A DNA stretch of 64,000 bases from Pseudomonas gingeri (GCF_013385425.1 NZ_JACAQA010000041.1:62001-126000), one strand, 5' to 3'; positions 1 to 7,657 are shown, numbered from the stretch's first letter. Numbers and translations are program-made. The notes: generated from the sequence alone by a model not told the origin.

Positions 1-1
1 T

Positions 2-1315
2 TGCATCGGGCATATCAACCACGGTTTGTGGACCCATCCGCGGGACAACTCGACCCAGTACAAGACGCTGGAGTACTGGACCGAGCTGGCGCAGCTGCTG
101 GAGCGCGGTTTGTTCGACGGTCTGTTTATCGCCGATATCGTCGGGGTCTACGACGTATATCAGGGATCGGTGGAGGTGCCGCTGCGGGAGTCGATCCAGT
201 TGCCGGTCAACGATCCGCTGTTGCTGGTTTCGGCGATGGCGGCGGTGACGAAGAACCTGGGTTTCGGCCTGACCGCGAACCTCACCTACGAGGCGCCGTA
301 CCTGTTCGCCCGACGTATGTCGACGCTCGATCATCTGAGCCGTGGGCGGGTCGGCTGGAATATCGTCACCGGTTATCTCGATAGCGCCGCCCGGGCCATG
401 GGCCTCAAGGAGCAGGTCGAGCATGACCGACGCTACGACCAGGCCGACGAGTACCTGGAGGTGCTCTACAAACTCTGGGAAGGCAGCTGGGAAAACGACG
501 CGGTGCTCAATGATCCGACCCGGCGGATCTACGCCCAGCCGGAGAAAGTGCACAAGGTGCAACACGCCGGCGAGTTCTATCAGGTGGAGGGCTATCACCT
601 TTGTGAGCCGTCACCGCAGCGTACGCCGGTGCTGTTCCAGGCCGGCAGTTCGGAGCGTGGCCTGGAGTTCGCCGGGCGACATGCCGAGTGCGTGTTTATC
701 AGCGGGCAGAACAAGGCCGCGACCAAGGTCCAGGTGGACAAGGTGCGGGCCAGTGCGGTGGCGGCGGGGCGTGATCCCGATGGCATCAAGGTATTCATGG
801 GCTTGAACGTGATCGTCGGCGAGACCGAGGAAGCGGCCTGGGCCAAGCATGCCGAGTATCTGGGGTATGCCAGCGCGGAGGCTGGGGTGGCGCATTTTTC
901 CGCGTCCACCGCGATCGATTTTTCCGAGTACGAGCTGGATGAGCCGATCCAGTATGTGAAGAGCAACGCGATCCAGTCGGCGACCAGGAACCTGCAGAAC
1001 AACGACTGGACCCGGCGCAAGTTGCTTGAGCAGCACGCTTTGGGTGGGCGCTATTTCACTGTGGTCGGCTCGCCCGGGCAGGTGGCTGATGAGCTGGAAT
1101 CGTGGATCGCCGAAACCGGGCTGGATGGTTTCAACCTGACCCGCATTGTCACTCCGGAAAGCTATGTGGATTTTATCGAGCTGGTGATTCCTGAGTTGCA
1201 GCGGCGCGGCTCGTACAAGACCGCTTATGACAGCGGGACATTGCGCGAAAAGCTGTTTCACGGTGAGGCGCATTTGCCGCAGCAACATGCTGGGGCGGGT
1301 TATCGCCGGTCCTGA
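2..1315 (+). CDS. LLM-class flavin-dependent monooxygenase (DszA/NtaA/SnaA type), 5'-truncated
   Basis: The frame is open from base 2, so the start lies upstream of the window. Reading from there gives CIGHINHGLWTHPRDN, the usual early part of NtaA/SnaA/DszA monooxygenases; the first internal ATG (base 26) would cut into the barrel. 437 residues are visible, against about 450 for the family. These enzymes use FMNH2 from a separate reductase to oxidise substrates such as sulfones, nitrilotriacetate or pristinamycin intermediates. The conserved bacterial-luciferase-like core is present (GLFDGLFIADIVG, GRVGWNIVTGYLDSAA, LFQAGSSERG). A methionine-type ABC importer follows after a REP doublet, which suggests a role in using organosulfur compounds. 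The exact substrate cannot be read from sequence. Confidence 0.85.
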   Translation, partial: CIGHINHGLWTHPRDNSTQYKTLEYWTELAQLLERGLFDGLFIADIVGVYDVYQGSVEVPLRESIQLPVNDPLLLVSAMAAVTKNLGFGLTANLTYEAPYLFARRMSTLDHLSRGRVGWNIVTGYLDSAARAMGLKEQVEHDRRYDQADEYLEVLYKLWEGSWENDAVLNDPTRRIYAQPEKVHKVQHAGEFYQVEGYHLCEPSPQRTPVLFQAGSSERGLEFAGRHAECVFISGQNKAATKVQVDKVRASAVAAGRDPDGIKVFMGLNVIVGETEEAAWAKHAEYLGYASAEAGVAHFSASTAIDFSEYELDEPIQYVKSNAIQSATRNLQNNDWTRRKLLEQHALGGRYFTVVGSPGQVADELESWIAETGLDGFNLTRIVTPESYVDFIELVIPELQRRGSYKTAYDSGTLREKLFHGEAHLPQQHAGAGYRRS

Positions 1316-1358
1316 GAGCCTGAGTCACCCTTTGATACTGCAGCGTCTGTTCTGTCGT

Positions 1359-1453
1359 CTTCGCGGGCAAGCTCCGCTCCCACAAGGGGGGCGGTCGTAC
1401 ACAAGAATCAGGTACCGCTCAAAACTGTGGGAGCGGTGCTTGCCCGCGAAGAG
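1359..1453. repeat. REP doublet (inverted pair)
   Basis: Two inverted copies of the Pseudomonas REP motif (TTCGCGGGCAAGC..GCTCCCACA and its complement ending GCTTGCCCGCGAAGAGG) flank a spacer of about 45 bp. They lie between the monooxygenase and metQ and could form a long mRNA stem. Confidence 0.8.
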
Positions 1454-1494
1454 GCCCGCCCAGACACCCCAAACCCTATGACTGGAAACCCATC

Positions 1495-2304
1495 ATGAAA
1501 ACAACACGCCTCACCCAACCAGTCAAAGCACTGGTCCTGGCCCTCGGCCTCTTCAGCGCCATGGCTCATGCCGCCGACGCCCCACTCAAGGTCGGCACCA
1601 CCGCCGCCTTCGCCATCCCCCTGGAGGCCGCCGTCGAAGAAGCGGGCAAACAGGGCCTGAAAGTCGAGCTGGTGGAATTCACCGACTGGATCGCGCCCAA
1701 TGTCAGCCTCGCCGCCGGCGATATCGACGTGAACTACTTCCAGCACATTCCCTTCCTGGAAAACGCCAAGGCCGCCGCCGGTTTCGACCTGGTGCCCTTT
1801 GCCCCGGGGATTATCAACAACGTCGGCCTCTACTCGAAGAAATACAAAAGCTTCGACGAGCTGCCACAAGGCGCCACCGTGGCCATCGCCAACGATCCGA
1901 TCAACAGCGGTCGTGGCCTGCAACTGCTGGCCAAGGCCGGCTTGATCACCCTGAAACCCGGCGTCGGCTACAAGGCCACCGAAGACGACATCGTCAACAA
2001 CCCGAAAAAGATCAAGATCCTCCAGGTTGAAGCCGTGCAACTGGTGCGCGCCTACGATGACGCCGATCTGGTCCAGGGCTACCCGGCCTATATCCGCCTG
2101 GCGAAGACCTTCGATGCCGGCTCCGCGCTGCTGTTCGACGGTCTCGATCACAAGGAATACGTGATCCAGTTCGTGATCCAGCCGAAAGAAAAAACCGACC
2201 CGCGGCTGATCAAGTTCGTCGATATCTACCAACACTCACCGGTGGTCCGCGCCGCCCTGGATAAAGCCCACGGCAAGCTGTACCAGGCCGGTTGGGAAGG
2301 CTGA
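1495..2304 (+). CDS. metQ: MetQ/NlpA-family periplasmic substrate-binding protein
   Basis: Binding component of a MetNIQ-type ABC importer, 269 residues. The N-terminus is a Sec signal (hydrophobic stretch about residues 10-24, probable cleavage after AHA). There is no lipobox cysteine, so it is probably free in the periplasm rather than a lipoprotein like E. coli MetQ. Family signatures are seen: GTTAAFAIPLE, DINVNYFQH-like DIDVNYFQHIPFLE and the IANDPINSGRGLQLL segment. The ATPase gene starts 1 bp after the stop and the permease gene overlaps that, so metQNI form one operon. The ligand may be methionine or another sulfur compound; the monooxygenase upstream makes the second plausible. Confidence 0.9.
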   Translation: MKTTRLTQPVKALVLALGLFSAMAHAADAPLKVGTTAAFAIPLEAAVEEAGKQGLKVELVEFTDWIAPNVSLAAGDIDVNYFQHIPFLENAKAAAGFDLVPFAPGIINNVGLYSKKYKSFDELPQGATVAIANDPINSGRGLQLLAKAGLITLKPGVGYKATEDDIVNNPKKIKILQVEAVQLVRAYDDADLVQGYPAYIRLAKTFDAGSALLFDGLDHKEYVIQFVIQPKEKTDPRLIKFVDIYQHSPVVRAALDKAHGKLYQAGWEG

Positions 2305-2305
2305 C

Positions 2306-3427
2306 ATGAGTGTCGTCAACCTCCAGCGCCCGCGTGAGGAAACGCCGCGCAGTGCCGAGCAAACCGAACTGCACCCCGAACTCAATCGTGCCCATGTGCG
2401 TTTTATTGGCCTGGGCAAGACCTACGAAGGCCGCCAGGGCCCGGTGCATGCCTTGCAAGGCATCGACCTGGCGATCCAGCGTGGCGAGGTGTACGGCATC
2501 ATCGGCCGCAGCGGCGCCGGCAAGTCGTCTTTGATCCGCACCATCAATCGCCTGGAACAACCCAGCGCGGGGCGGGTGCTGATCGACCAGGTCGATATCG
2601 GTGAGTTCGACGAAAACCGCCTGGTGGAACTGCGTCGGCGCATCGGCATGATTTTCCAGCACTTCAACCTGATGTCGGCCAAGACGGTCTGGCAGAACGT
2701 CGAACTGCCGCTGAAGGTGGCCGGGGTGCCGAAGCTGCAACGGGAGCAGAAGGTTCGCGAGCTGCTGGATCTGGTCGGCCTGCGGGACAAATACAAGGCC
2801 TACCCGGCGCAGTTGTCCGGCGGGCAGAAACAGCGGGTGGGGATTGCCCGTGCGCTGGTCCATGACCCGGCGATCCTGCTGTGTGACGAGGCCACCTCGG
2901 CGCTGGACCCGGAAACCACCCAGTCGATCCTTGGCTTGCTGCGCGAGATCAATCAGCGCCTGGGCCTGACCATTGTCCTGATCACCCACGAGATGGCGGT
3001 GATCCGCGAGATCTGTGATCGGGTGGTGGTGCTGGAGCATGGCCGGGTGGTGGAACAGGGGCCGGTCTGGCAGGTGTTCGGTGATCCGCAACATGAGGTC
3101 AGCCGGACCTTGTTGGCGCCGTTGCAACACGCCTTGCCGGCGGAGCTGCAAGAGCGTTTGCAGGCGCGGCCCGAGTCAGCGGCATCGGCGGTGGTGTTGC
3201 GTCTGCAATTGACCGGCAGCGCTGCCGACGAACCGGACCTGGCGGCGTTGTTCAGCGCCCTCGGTGGGCGGGTGCGCTTGCTACAGGGCGGTGTCGAACG
3301 AATCCAGGGGCATGCGCTGGGGCAGTTGCTGTTGTCGGTGAGCGGTTCGTCCCTGGGAGCCGAGGAACTGCGCCAGCGCGCCGGGCGTTGGGCGCAACAG
3401 GTGGAGGTGCTGGGTTATGTGGCTTGA
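2306..3427 (+). CDS. metN: MetN-type ABC transporter ATP-binding protein
   Basis: ATPase of the MetNIQ importer, 373 residues. Walker A GRSGAGKSS lies at about residues 67-75, followed by the signature LSGGQKQRVGIARAL and Walker B ILLCDEATSALDP. The C-terminal 90 residues match the NIL ligand-sensing domain that lets methionine inhibit transport. An N-terminal extension of about 30 residues precedes the ABC domain (VRFIGLGKTYEG), longer than in E. coli MetN; a later start is possible but there is no better ATG with an RBS. The stop codon overlaps the metI start by 11 bp, implying translational coupling. Confidence 0.93.
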   Translation: MSVVNLQRPREETPRSAEQTELHPELNRAHVRFIGLGKTYEGRQGPVHALQGIDLAIQRGEVYGIIGRSGAGKSSLIRTINRLEQPSAGRVLIDQVDIGEFDENRLVELRRRIGMIFQHFNLMSAKTVWQNVELPLKVAGVPKLQREQKVRELLDLVGLRDKYKAYPAQLSGGQKQRVGIARALVHDPAILLCDEATSALDPETTQSILGLLREINQRLGLTIVLITHEMAVIREICDRVVVLEHGRVVEQGPVWQVFGDPQHEVSRTLLAPLQHALPAELQERLQARPESAASAVVLRLQLTGSAADEPDLAALFSALGGRVRLLQGGVERIQGHALGQLLLSVSGSSLGAEELRQRAGRWAQQVEVLGYVA

Positions 3428-4061
3428 TCGGTTATGGCAGGGAGTGATCGACACCTTCCTGATGGTTGGCGTGTCGTCGCTGATCGCCTTGCTGCTGGGC
3501 ATTCCGTTGGCGGTGATCCTGGTCACCAGCGACAAGGGCGGGATCTATGAAGCGCCGGTGGTGAACCGGGTGCTGGGGGCGTTTGTGAACCTGTTCCGTT
3601 CGATCCCGTTCCTGATTTTGATGGTGGCGTTGATTCCCTTTACCCGGCTGATCGTCGGCACCACCTATGGGGTGTGGGCCGCCGTGGTGCCGCTGACCAT
3701 CGCGGCCACGCCATTCTTTGCGCGGATTGCCGAGGTGAGCCTGCGGGAGGTCGATCATGGTTTGATCGAAGCGGCCCAGGCCATGGGCTGCCGGCGCTGG
3801 CATATCGTCTGGCATGTGCTGTTGCCCGAGGCGTTGCCGGGGATTGTCGGCGGTTTCACCATCACCTTGGTGACCATGATCAACTCCTCGGCCATGGCCG
3901 GCGCCATTGGCGCGGGTGGGTTGGGGGATATCGCCTATCGGTATGGCTACCAGCGTTTCGACAGCCAGGTGATGCTGACGGTGATCGTGTTGTTGGTGAT
4001 CCTGGTGGCGGTGATCCAGTTGGGTGGGGATCGGTTGGCGAAGGTGCTCAACAAACGCTGA
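3417..4061 (+). CDS. metI: MetI-type ABC transporter permease
   Basis: Inner-membrane permease of the same importer, 214 residues, the normal MetI length. It has about five membrane segments and the cytoplasmic EAA loop (EAAQAMGCRRWHIVWHVLLPEALPG, around residues 117-141) that contacts MetN. The start overlaps metN by 11 bp. A typical N-terminus (IDTFLMVGVSSLIALLLGIP) follows the first codons. Last gene of the metQNI operon; no clear terminator is visible in the 109 bp before the next gene. Confidence 0.93.
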   Translation: MWLDRLWQGVIDTFLMVGVSSLIALLLGIPLAVILVTSDKGGIYEAPVVNRVLGAFVNLFRSIPFLILMVALIPFTRLIVGTTYGVWAAVVPLTIAATPFFARIAEVSLREVDHGLIEAAQAMGCRRWHIVWHVLLPEALPGIVGGFTITLVTMINSSAMAGAIGAGGLGDIAYRYGYQRFDSQVMLTVIVLLVILVAVIQLGGDRLAKVLNKR

Positions 4062-4170
4062 GCATTAAGTTATTCTCCGCGCCGATTGATCTGCGGCAGT
4101 CGGTACGGATTCACAGGGAATCAAGGAATTAGCCAGTTGGCATGGAGCTTTATTATTCAGATTCTCTGTA

Positions 4171-5370
4171 ATGGATGAAGAGAGAGGCCCATCGCTGGCA
4201 CACGCCTTTGCCGAAGCCGTTCGTGGGCTGAGAGTACTCGGTCGCAAATCCTTGCTGGCGCTGTTTGGGATTGCCGTAGGCTGTGCCGCGATCATCGCCC
4301 TGGTCAACATCGGGCATAACGCGGAAATTGAAGCGATCAGTGCATTCCAGAACATGGGCATTGATACCTTGGTTGCTTCATTTCCGGGTTCCACTTCGCA
4401 ACAAAGTATCGCTCCCGAAGCGCTTGATTTCGCCAGGCTTCGCCAGAAGCTACCGAATATATCCTACGCCGCGCCCATGGCGATTTATGCGACAGACATC
4501 CGCTACAACGGTCGCTCCACCGGTGCCACTGTCGTCGGCAGCACAAGTGATTTGTCGGTGGCGCTGAAGTTCAATGTCCTCAGTGGGAGGCTCTTGTCGG
4601 ATTTCGACCGACATGCCACCTATGCCGTCGTCGGCAGCCAAGTGGCGCGCGCGCTCAGCCAGCCTTCCGACGAACTGTTGATCGGGCGTCAGTTGCAAAT
4701 TGAAGGTTATATCTTTCAGGTGGTCGGTGTGCTTGAGGATCAGTTCGATAATCCGCTGATTCCGATACAAATAAATAATTCGATATTTGTTCCGATCGAA
4801 GGAATGAAAAGGCTGACCTCCAGCCCGCAGGTCAGTGCGATTGTTATCAAGGAACGGGATACCGCGGATATGGAACGCCATGCCAAGTCGCTGCGGGAGT
4901 ACCTGGTCGGTGTCCTGGGTGAACGTAATATCCTGATTCAAATACCTCAGCAACTGCTGGACAGCATCAAACAGCAGACGAGGACTTTTTCCAATCTGCT
5001 GGCAGGGCTGGGTGCGATTTCGCTGCTGGTGGGCGGTGCGGGCGTGATGAACGTGATGCTTTCGAATGTTACGGAGCGCCGTAGAGAGATTGGCATTCGG
5101 ATGGCCTTGGGCGCGCGCCGTCGAGACATTCTTAATTTATTCTTGATGGAAGCCGTTTGTCTTTCTATCAGCGGTGCGTTGATAGGCGCCGTGCTCGGTC
5201 TGGTCGGCACGCTGATTTTTGTATCTTTGTCTGGCTGGACCTTTGCCCTGTCTATTGTTTCTGTGCCGATGGGCATTGGCAGTTCAGTGTTGATCGGCCT
5301 TTTCTTTGGCATTTACCCAGCTGTTTCGGCGGCTAGATTGGAGCCGATAACAGCCTTGCGCGATGATTGA
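4171..5370 (+). CDS. MacB-type FtsX-family ABC permease without ATPase domain
   Basis: 399 residues equal to the permease half of MacB: an N-terminal membrane segment (about 24-46), a large periplasmic MacB_PCD region (about 50-270) and three C-terminal membrane segments with the FtsX motif (MNVMLSNVTERRREIGIRMA, about 290-309). MacB proteins move substrates across the periplasm using a fused or partner ATPase and an adaptor protein. Here neither the ATPase nor the adaptor is present on either side. The ORF is intact with a plausible ATG, so it is not an obvious fragment, but its partner must be elsewhere or lost. Codon use is somewhat less GC-biased than in its neighbours. Function unknown. 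Confidence 0.8.
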   Translation: MDEERGPSLAHAFAEAVRGLRVLGRKSLLALFGIAVGCAAIIALVNIGHNAEIEAISAFQNMGIDTLVASFPGSTSQQSIAPEALDFARLRQKLPNISYAAPMAIYATDIRYNGRSTGATVVGSTSDLSVALKFNVLSGRLLSDFDRHATYAVVGSQVARALSQPSDELLIGRQLQIEGYIFQVVGVLEDQFDNPLIPIQINNSIFVPIEGMKRLTSSPQVSAIVIKERDTADMERHAKSLREYLVGVLGERNILIQIPQQLLDSIKQQTRTFSNLLAGLGAISLLVGGAGVMNVMLSNVTERRREIGIRMALGARRRDILNLFLMEAVCLSISGALIGAVLGLVGTLIFVSLSGWTFALSIVSVPMGIGSSVLIGLFFGIYPAVSAARLEPITALRDD

Positions 5371-5509
5371 GCGCAGAGGCGAGTGGGCAACATAAGCGTG
5401 ACCGGCTTGCTTTGGCAGCGTCGGCCTCTTGCTTCCCCTTGATTTTGGCTCGCTGCTTTTCGGGTGCCAAGCGTATAGTCGCTGCATCTCAGTCTTGCAT
5501 GCCGCTGCC

Positions 5510-6136
5510 ATGAAACTTGCTCCCGACGCTCTCGACACTATCACCGCTACCACGCTCGGCCATTACAACCGCACGGCCGAAGGCTTTCGTGAAGGCACCC
5601 GCGATCACGATGTGAGCCAGAACATCGATGCGTTGTTGCGGCATATCCAGGGTGAGGCACCGTTTACCGTGCTGGATTTCGGTTGCGGACCGGGTCGTGA
5701 TCTCAAGACCTTCACCCGCATGGGCCATATCGCGGTCGGCCTCGACGGCTCCGAGCGCTTTGCACAGATGGCTCGCGAGGACAGTGGTTGCGAGGTGCTG
5801 CAGCAGAACTTCCTTGAACTTGAGTTGCCGTCTGGGCGCTTCGACGGAATCTTCGCCAATGCCGTGTTGTTCCATATTCCGCGCCAGGAATTGCCGCGAG
5901 TGCTGGGGCAATTGCACGGTGCCTTGAAACCCGATGGCGTGTTGTTCAGTTCCAATCCGCGTGGGGAAAACCAGGAGGGTTGGAATGGCGAGCGTTATGG
6001 CTCGTACCACGACCTGGAGGCCTGGCGGGAGTTGCTGACGGCGGCGGGTTTTGTCGAGCTGGAACACTATTACCGCCCCACCGGACTGCCGCGAGAGCAA
6101 CAGCCATGGTTGGCGAGCGTCTGGCGCAAGGTCTGA
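5510..6136 (+). CDS. SAM-dependent class I methyltransferase
   Basis: 208 residues from the ATG at 5510 (MKLAPDALDTITATTLGHYN). An upstream in-frame ATG at 5429 would add 27 residues of unusual composition. Motif I of class I methyltransferases is clear (VLDFGCGPGRDLKTF, about residues 49-63), followed by an acidic residue in the GLDGSERF loop and motif IV-like FDGIFANAVLFHIP. This is a Methyltransf_11/25-type Rossmann enzyme using S-adenosylmethionine. The acceptor cannot be inferred. It stands alone, with REP elements behind it. Confidence 0.85.
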   Translation: MKLAPDALDTITATTLGHYNRTAEGFREGTRDHDVSQNIDALLRHIQGEAPFTVLDFGCGPGRDLKTFTRMGHIAVGLDGSERFAQMAREDSGCEVLQQNFLELELPSGRFDGIFANAVLFHIPRQELPRVLGQLHGALKPDGVLFSSNPRGENQEGWNGERYGSYHDLEAWRELLTAAGFVELEHYYRPTGLPREQQPWLASVWRKV

Positions 6137-6210
6137 CGCCAGATACCGCCCCCTGTAGGCGCCGGCTTGCTGGCGATGGCGTCTGCATAGGCGGCGCAAG
6201 GCTCCGGGGC

Positions 6211-6303
6211 CTCTTCGCGGGCAAGCCCTGCTCCTACAGTTTTGTGCCCTACACAAAATCGGTGAACGACGGAAGACTGTAGGAGCAGGGCTTGCCCGCG
6301 AAG
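6211..6303. repeat. REP doublet (inverted pair)
   Basis: TTCGCGGGCAAGCCCTGCTC followed by CTACAG and its exact inverse (CTGTAGGAGCAGGGCTTGCC ending CGCGAAG) flank about 40 bp. A degenerate single copy (CTGTAGGCGCCGGCTTGCTG) sits just upstream at about 6152-6175. Confidence 0.85.
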
Positions 6304-6348
6304 CTTTTGGCGGCCCTCAGGCCTCCAGAAAGGGACCTGTACAGCGCC

Positions 6349-6645
6349 TCAGTGTTGTTGTGCGAGCAAGTCATCCACCTGGCTCTGCGCCAGCTCGATC
6401 AGATGCACCGAGGCCATCGCCAGTTGGCGAGGCGTGCCGCTCAGATGATCGGCGGACTCATACGCCGTCGCGGCGGCCGAACGCAGGATCGAATCGAGAT
6501 TGTTCAGGGTGTCTTCGGTGTTCGGGAGGGGCGATTTGCGCACAGGCTGATCTGGCAATCCATAGTGAGCGAAGGCACGTTCGGCGGCCTCGGCATCTAC
6601 AAAAGATGCATTCTGTACGGGCGGATCAGGAACGATTGTTTTCAT
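6349..6645 (-). CDS. DUF6124/DUF3077-type small protein, copy A
   Basis: 98 residues starting at the ATG complementary to 6643-6645, preceded by AAGGAG. No function is known for this family, which is common in Pseudomonas. The C-terminal part (TLNNLDSILRSAAATAYESA to the end) is nearly identical to copy B at 7118-7423, while the N-terminal 30 residues differ. It looks helical, has no membrane segment and no signal peptide. The gene sits behind a promoter and structured leader (6646-6890) that probably controls translation: its Shine-Dalgarno region is complementary to an upstream leader segment. The tandem arrangement shows a duplication with a period of 769 bp. Confidence 0.8.
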   Translation of the reverse strand: MKTIVPDPPVQNASFVDAEAAERAFAHYGLPDQPVRKSPLPNTEDTLNNLDSILRSAAATAYESADHLSGTPRQLAMASVHLIELAQSQVDDLLAQQH

Positions 6646-6652
6646 GGCAACT

Positions 6653-6735
6653 CCTTGATTGATGGAGCCGACACTGATCGCTACCAAACGATATGGGTGG
6701 CGGCTATACGCAGGTTGGTAGACCGGGAATCAAGG
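6653..6735 (-). promoter_or_regulatory. RBS-masking stem upstream of DUF6124 copy A
   Basis: On the minus strand CCTTGATT (6735-6728) and CTACCAA (6721-6715) are complementary to TTTGGTAG (6688-6681) and AATCAAGG (6660-6653). The last of these runs into the Shine-Dalgarno AAGGAG. The resulting stem would hide the ribosome-binding site. The leader RNA carries the same two strands as a decoy. Copy B has compensatory changes in every element. Confidence 0.6.
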
Positions 6736-6795
6736 AACCCAGCGCACTCGAAAGTGCCCTGCGCAGAGCCGCCATAGACGAAAACCGCGGGCAAT

Positions 6796-6888
6796 AAAAA
6801 ACGCCAACAGAGAATCGACCTGGTGGCGCTATGCGCCTTGATTGACCTCGGGCTACCAAACCCGATCACTGTGTTTTTGCAGTGACAG
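6796..6888 (-). ncRNA. Structured leader / candidate C4-like antisense RNA, copy A
   Basis: Seen on the minus strand: a promoter-like TTGCGC (6922-6917), 17 bp, TAGGCT (6899-6894). Then come a CACTG/CAGTG hairpin, a CGGG/CCCG hairpin exposing TTTGGT, a GGCGC-ATA-GCGCC hairpin, and an overlapping alternative hairpin AGCGCCA..TGGCG running into TTTTTT (6806-6796) that looks like an intrinsic terminator. The leader carries GTTTGGTAG (6861-6853) and AATCAAGG (6843-6836). Both recur just before the DUF6124 start, and both are complementary to a middle segment (6735-6713). A short frame reading MIGFG.. overlaps this RNA but is probably not a real protein. Start and end are inferred from the promoter and terminator, not measured. 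Confidence 0.55.
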
Positions 6889-6975
6889 GTCCAAGCCTAG
6901 GTCCCGAGAATCGCAGGCGCAAGCCGAAAGGATTTTCTAGGAAAGTTCACGCAAGGGAAAGGGAATAGTCCTCGG
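6855..6975. repeat. 121-bp direct repeat, copy A (promoter and leader of DUF6124 A)
   Basis: Matches 7624-7744 at 120 of 121 positions (C/T difference at about 6943). It covers the putative promoter and the first hairpin of the leader. The downstream leader and N-terminal coding region are far more diverged, so this segment is either under strong constraint or recently homogenised. Confidence 0.9.
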
Positions 6976-6995
6976 TCTGTGCCCAGAACACCTCC

Positions 6996-7072
6996 CTGTA
7001 GGAGCATGGCTTGCCAGCGAAGGGGCCGGTGAGACCGCCAAAAGCTTTGCGGGCAAGCCCTGCTCCTACAAG
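6996..7072. repeat. REP doublet (mixed type)
   Basis: CTGTAGGAGCATGGCTTGCC on the left and TTTGCGGGCAAGCCCTGCTC then CTACA on the right, inverted, separated by about 30 bp. It lies between the two duplicated DUF6124 units. Confidence 0.75.
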
Positions 7073-7117
7073 GTTACGCAGTGTTTTCAATACCCCACAA
7101 AGAGCATGACTGGCGCT

Positions 7118-7423
7118 TCAGTGCTGTTGCGCGAGCAAGTCATCCACCTGGCTCTGCGCCAGCTCGATCAGATGCACCGAGGCCATCGCCAGTTGGCGAG
7201 GTGTGCCGCTCAGATGATCGGCGGATTCATACGCCGTCGCGGCCGCTGAACGCAGGATCGAGTCGAGGTTGTTCAGGGTGTCTTCGGGGTTCGGAAGGGG
7301 CGATTTGCGCACTGGATGACGTGGCAATTCATAGTGAGCGAAAGCGCGTTCGGCCGCCGCCGTGAAAGCCGGATCGTTCTTTTCCAGCGATTGAACAGGC
7401 GGGTTGGGCGTGACTTTGAACAT
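7118..7423 (-). CDS. DUF6124/DUF3077-type small protein, copy B
   Basis: 101 residues from the ATG complementary to 7421-7423, with GTCAGGAG seven bases upstream. MFKVTPNPP at the N-terminus is the typical opening of this Pseudomonas family; function unknown. The C-terminal 60 residues are nearly the same as in copy A. As in copy A the Shine-Dalgarno region is complementary to a middle leader segment, but with a different sequence (ATGTCAGG pairing with CCTGACAT), showing that the pairing rather than the sequence is conserved. Confidence 0.82.
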   Translation of the reverse strand: MFKVTPNPPVQSLEKNDPAFTAAAERAFAHYELPRHPVRKSPLPNPEDTLNNLDSILRSAAATAYESADHLSGTPRQLAMASVHLIELAQSQVDDLLAQQH

Positions 7424-7432
7424 GGTGATTCT

Positions 7433-7515
7433 CCTGACATATTGAGAACCCATCACTTTCGTGGCCAAACGAAAGGTGGCGGGCGGTACGCAGGTTGGCC
7501 AACCGGGATGTCAGG
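7433..7515 (-). promoter_or_regulatory. RBS-masking stem upstream of DUF6124 copy B
   Basis: Minus strand CCTGACAT (7515-7508) and TTGGCCAACC (7502-7493) face GTTTGGCCA (7470-7462) and ATGTCAGG (7440-7433). The last is followed by AG and so includes the Shine-Dalgarno sequence. All eight positions of the first pair are complementary, although three of them differ from copy A. Confidence 0.6.
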
Positions 7516-7570
7516 CACCCGGCGCACCCGAAGGTGCCCCGCGCACAGCCCACCATAAAGCGACAGACAC

Positions 7571-7657
7571 AAAAAAGCGCCTGAGACCGTAGTGGCGCTG
7601 GTGCGCCTGACATTGGGCGGGTGACCAAACCCGATCACTGTGTTTTTGCAGTGACAG
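7571..7657 (-). ncRNA. Structured leader / candidate C4-like antisense RNA, copy B
   Basis: Same promoter as copy A (TTGCGC at 7691-7686, TAGGCT at 7668-7663). Hairpins on the minus strand: CACTG/CAGTG, CGGGT/ACCCG exposing TTGGT, and GGCGC-ACCA-GCGCC. The third competes with AGCGCC..GGCGCT (7599-7576) running into a T tract, a perfect six-pair intrinsic terminator. The leader elements are GTTTGGTCA (7630-7622) and ATGTCAGG (7613-7606). Confidence 0.58.

Noticed and set aside
1495..1575. Lipoprotein signal on the MetQ-like protein
   Set aside because: No cysteine follows the hydrophobic core; cleavage after AHA fits signal peptidase I.
6681..6869. Short frame MIGFG..RSTNLRIAATHIVW upstream of DUF6124 copy A, and its counterpart at 7453-7638
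   Set aside because: It overlaps the structured leader and has a GTG start inside a hairpin. The two copies diverge in a way that preserves base pairing rather than protein sequence, so RNA is the better explanation. A leader peptide cannot be fully excluded.
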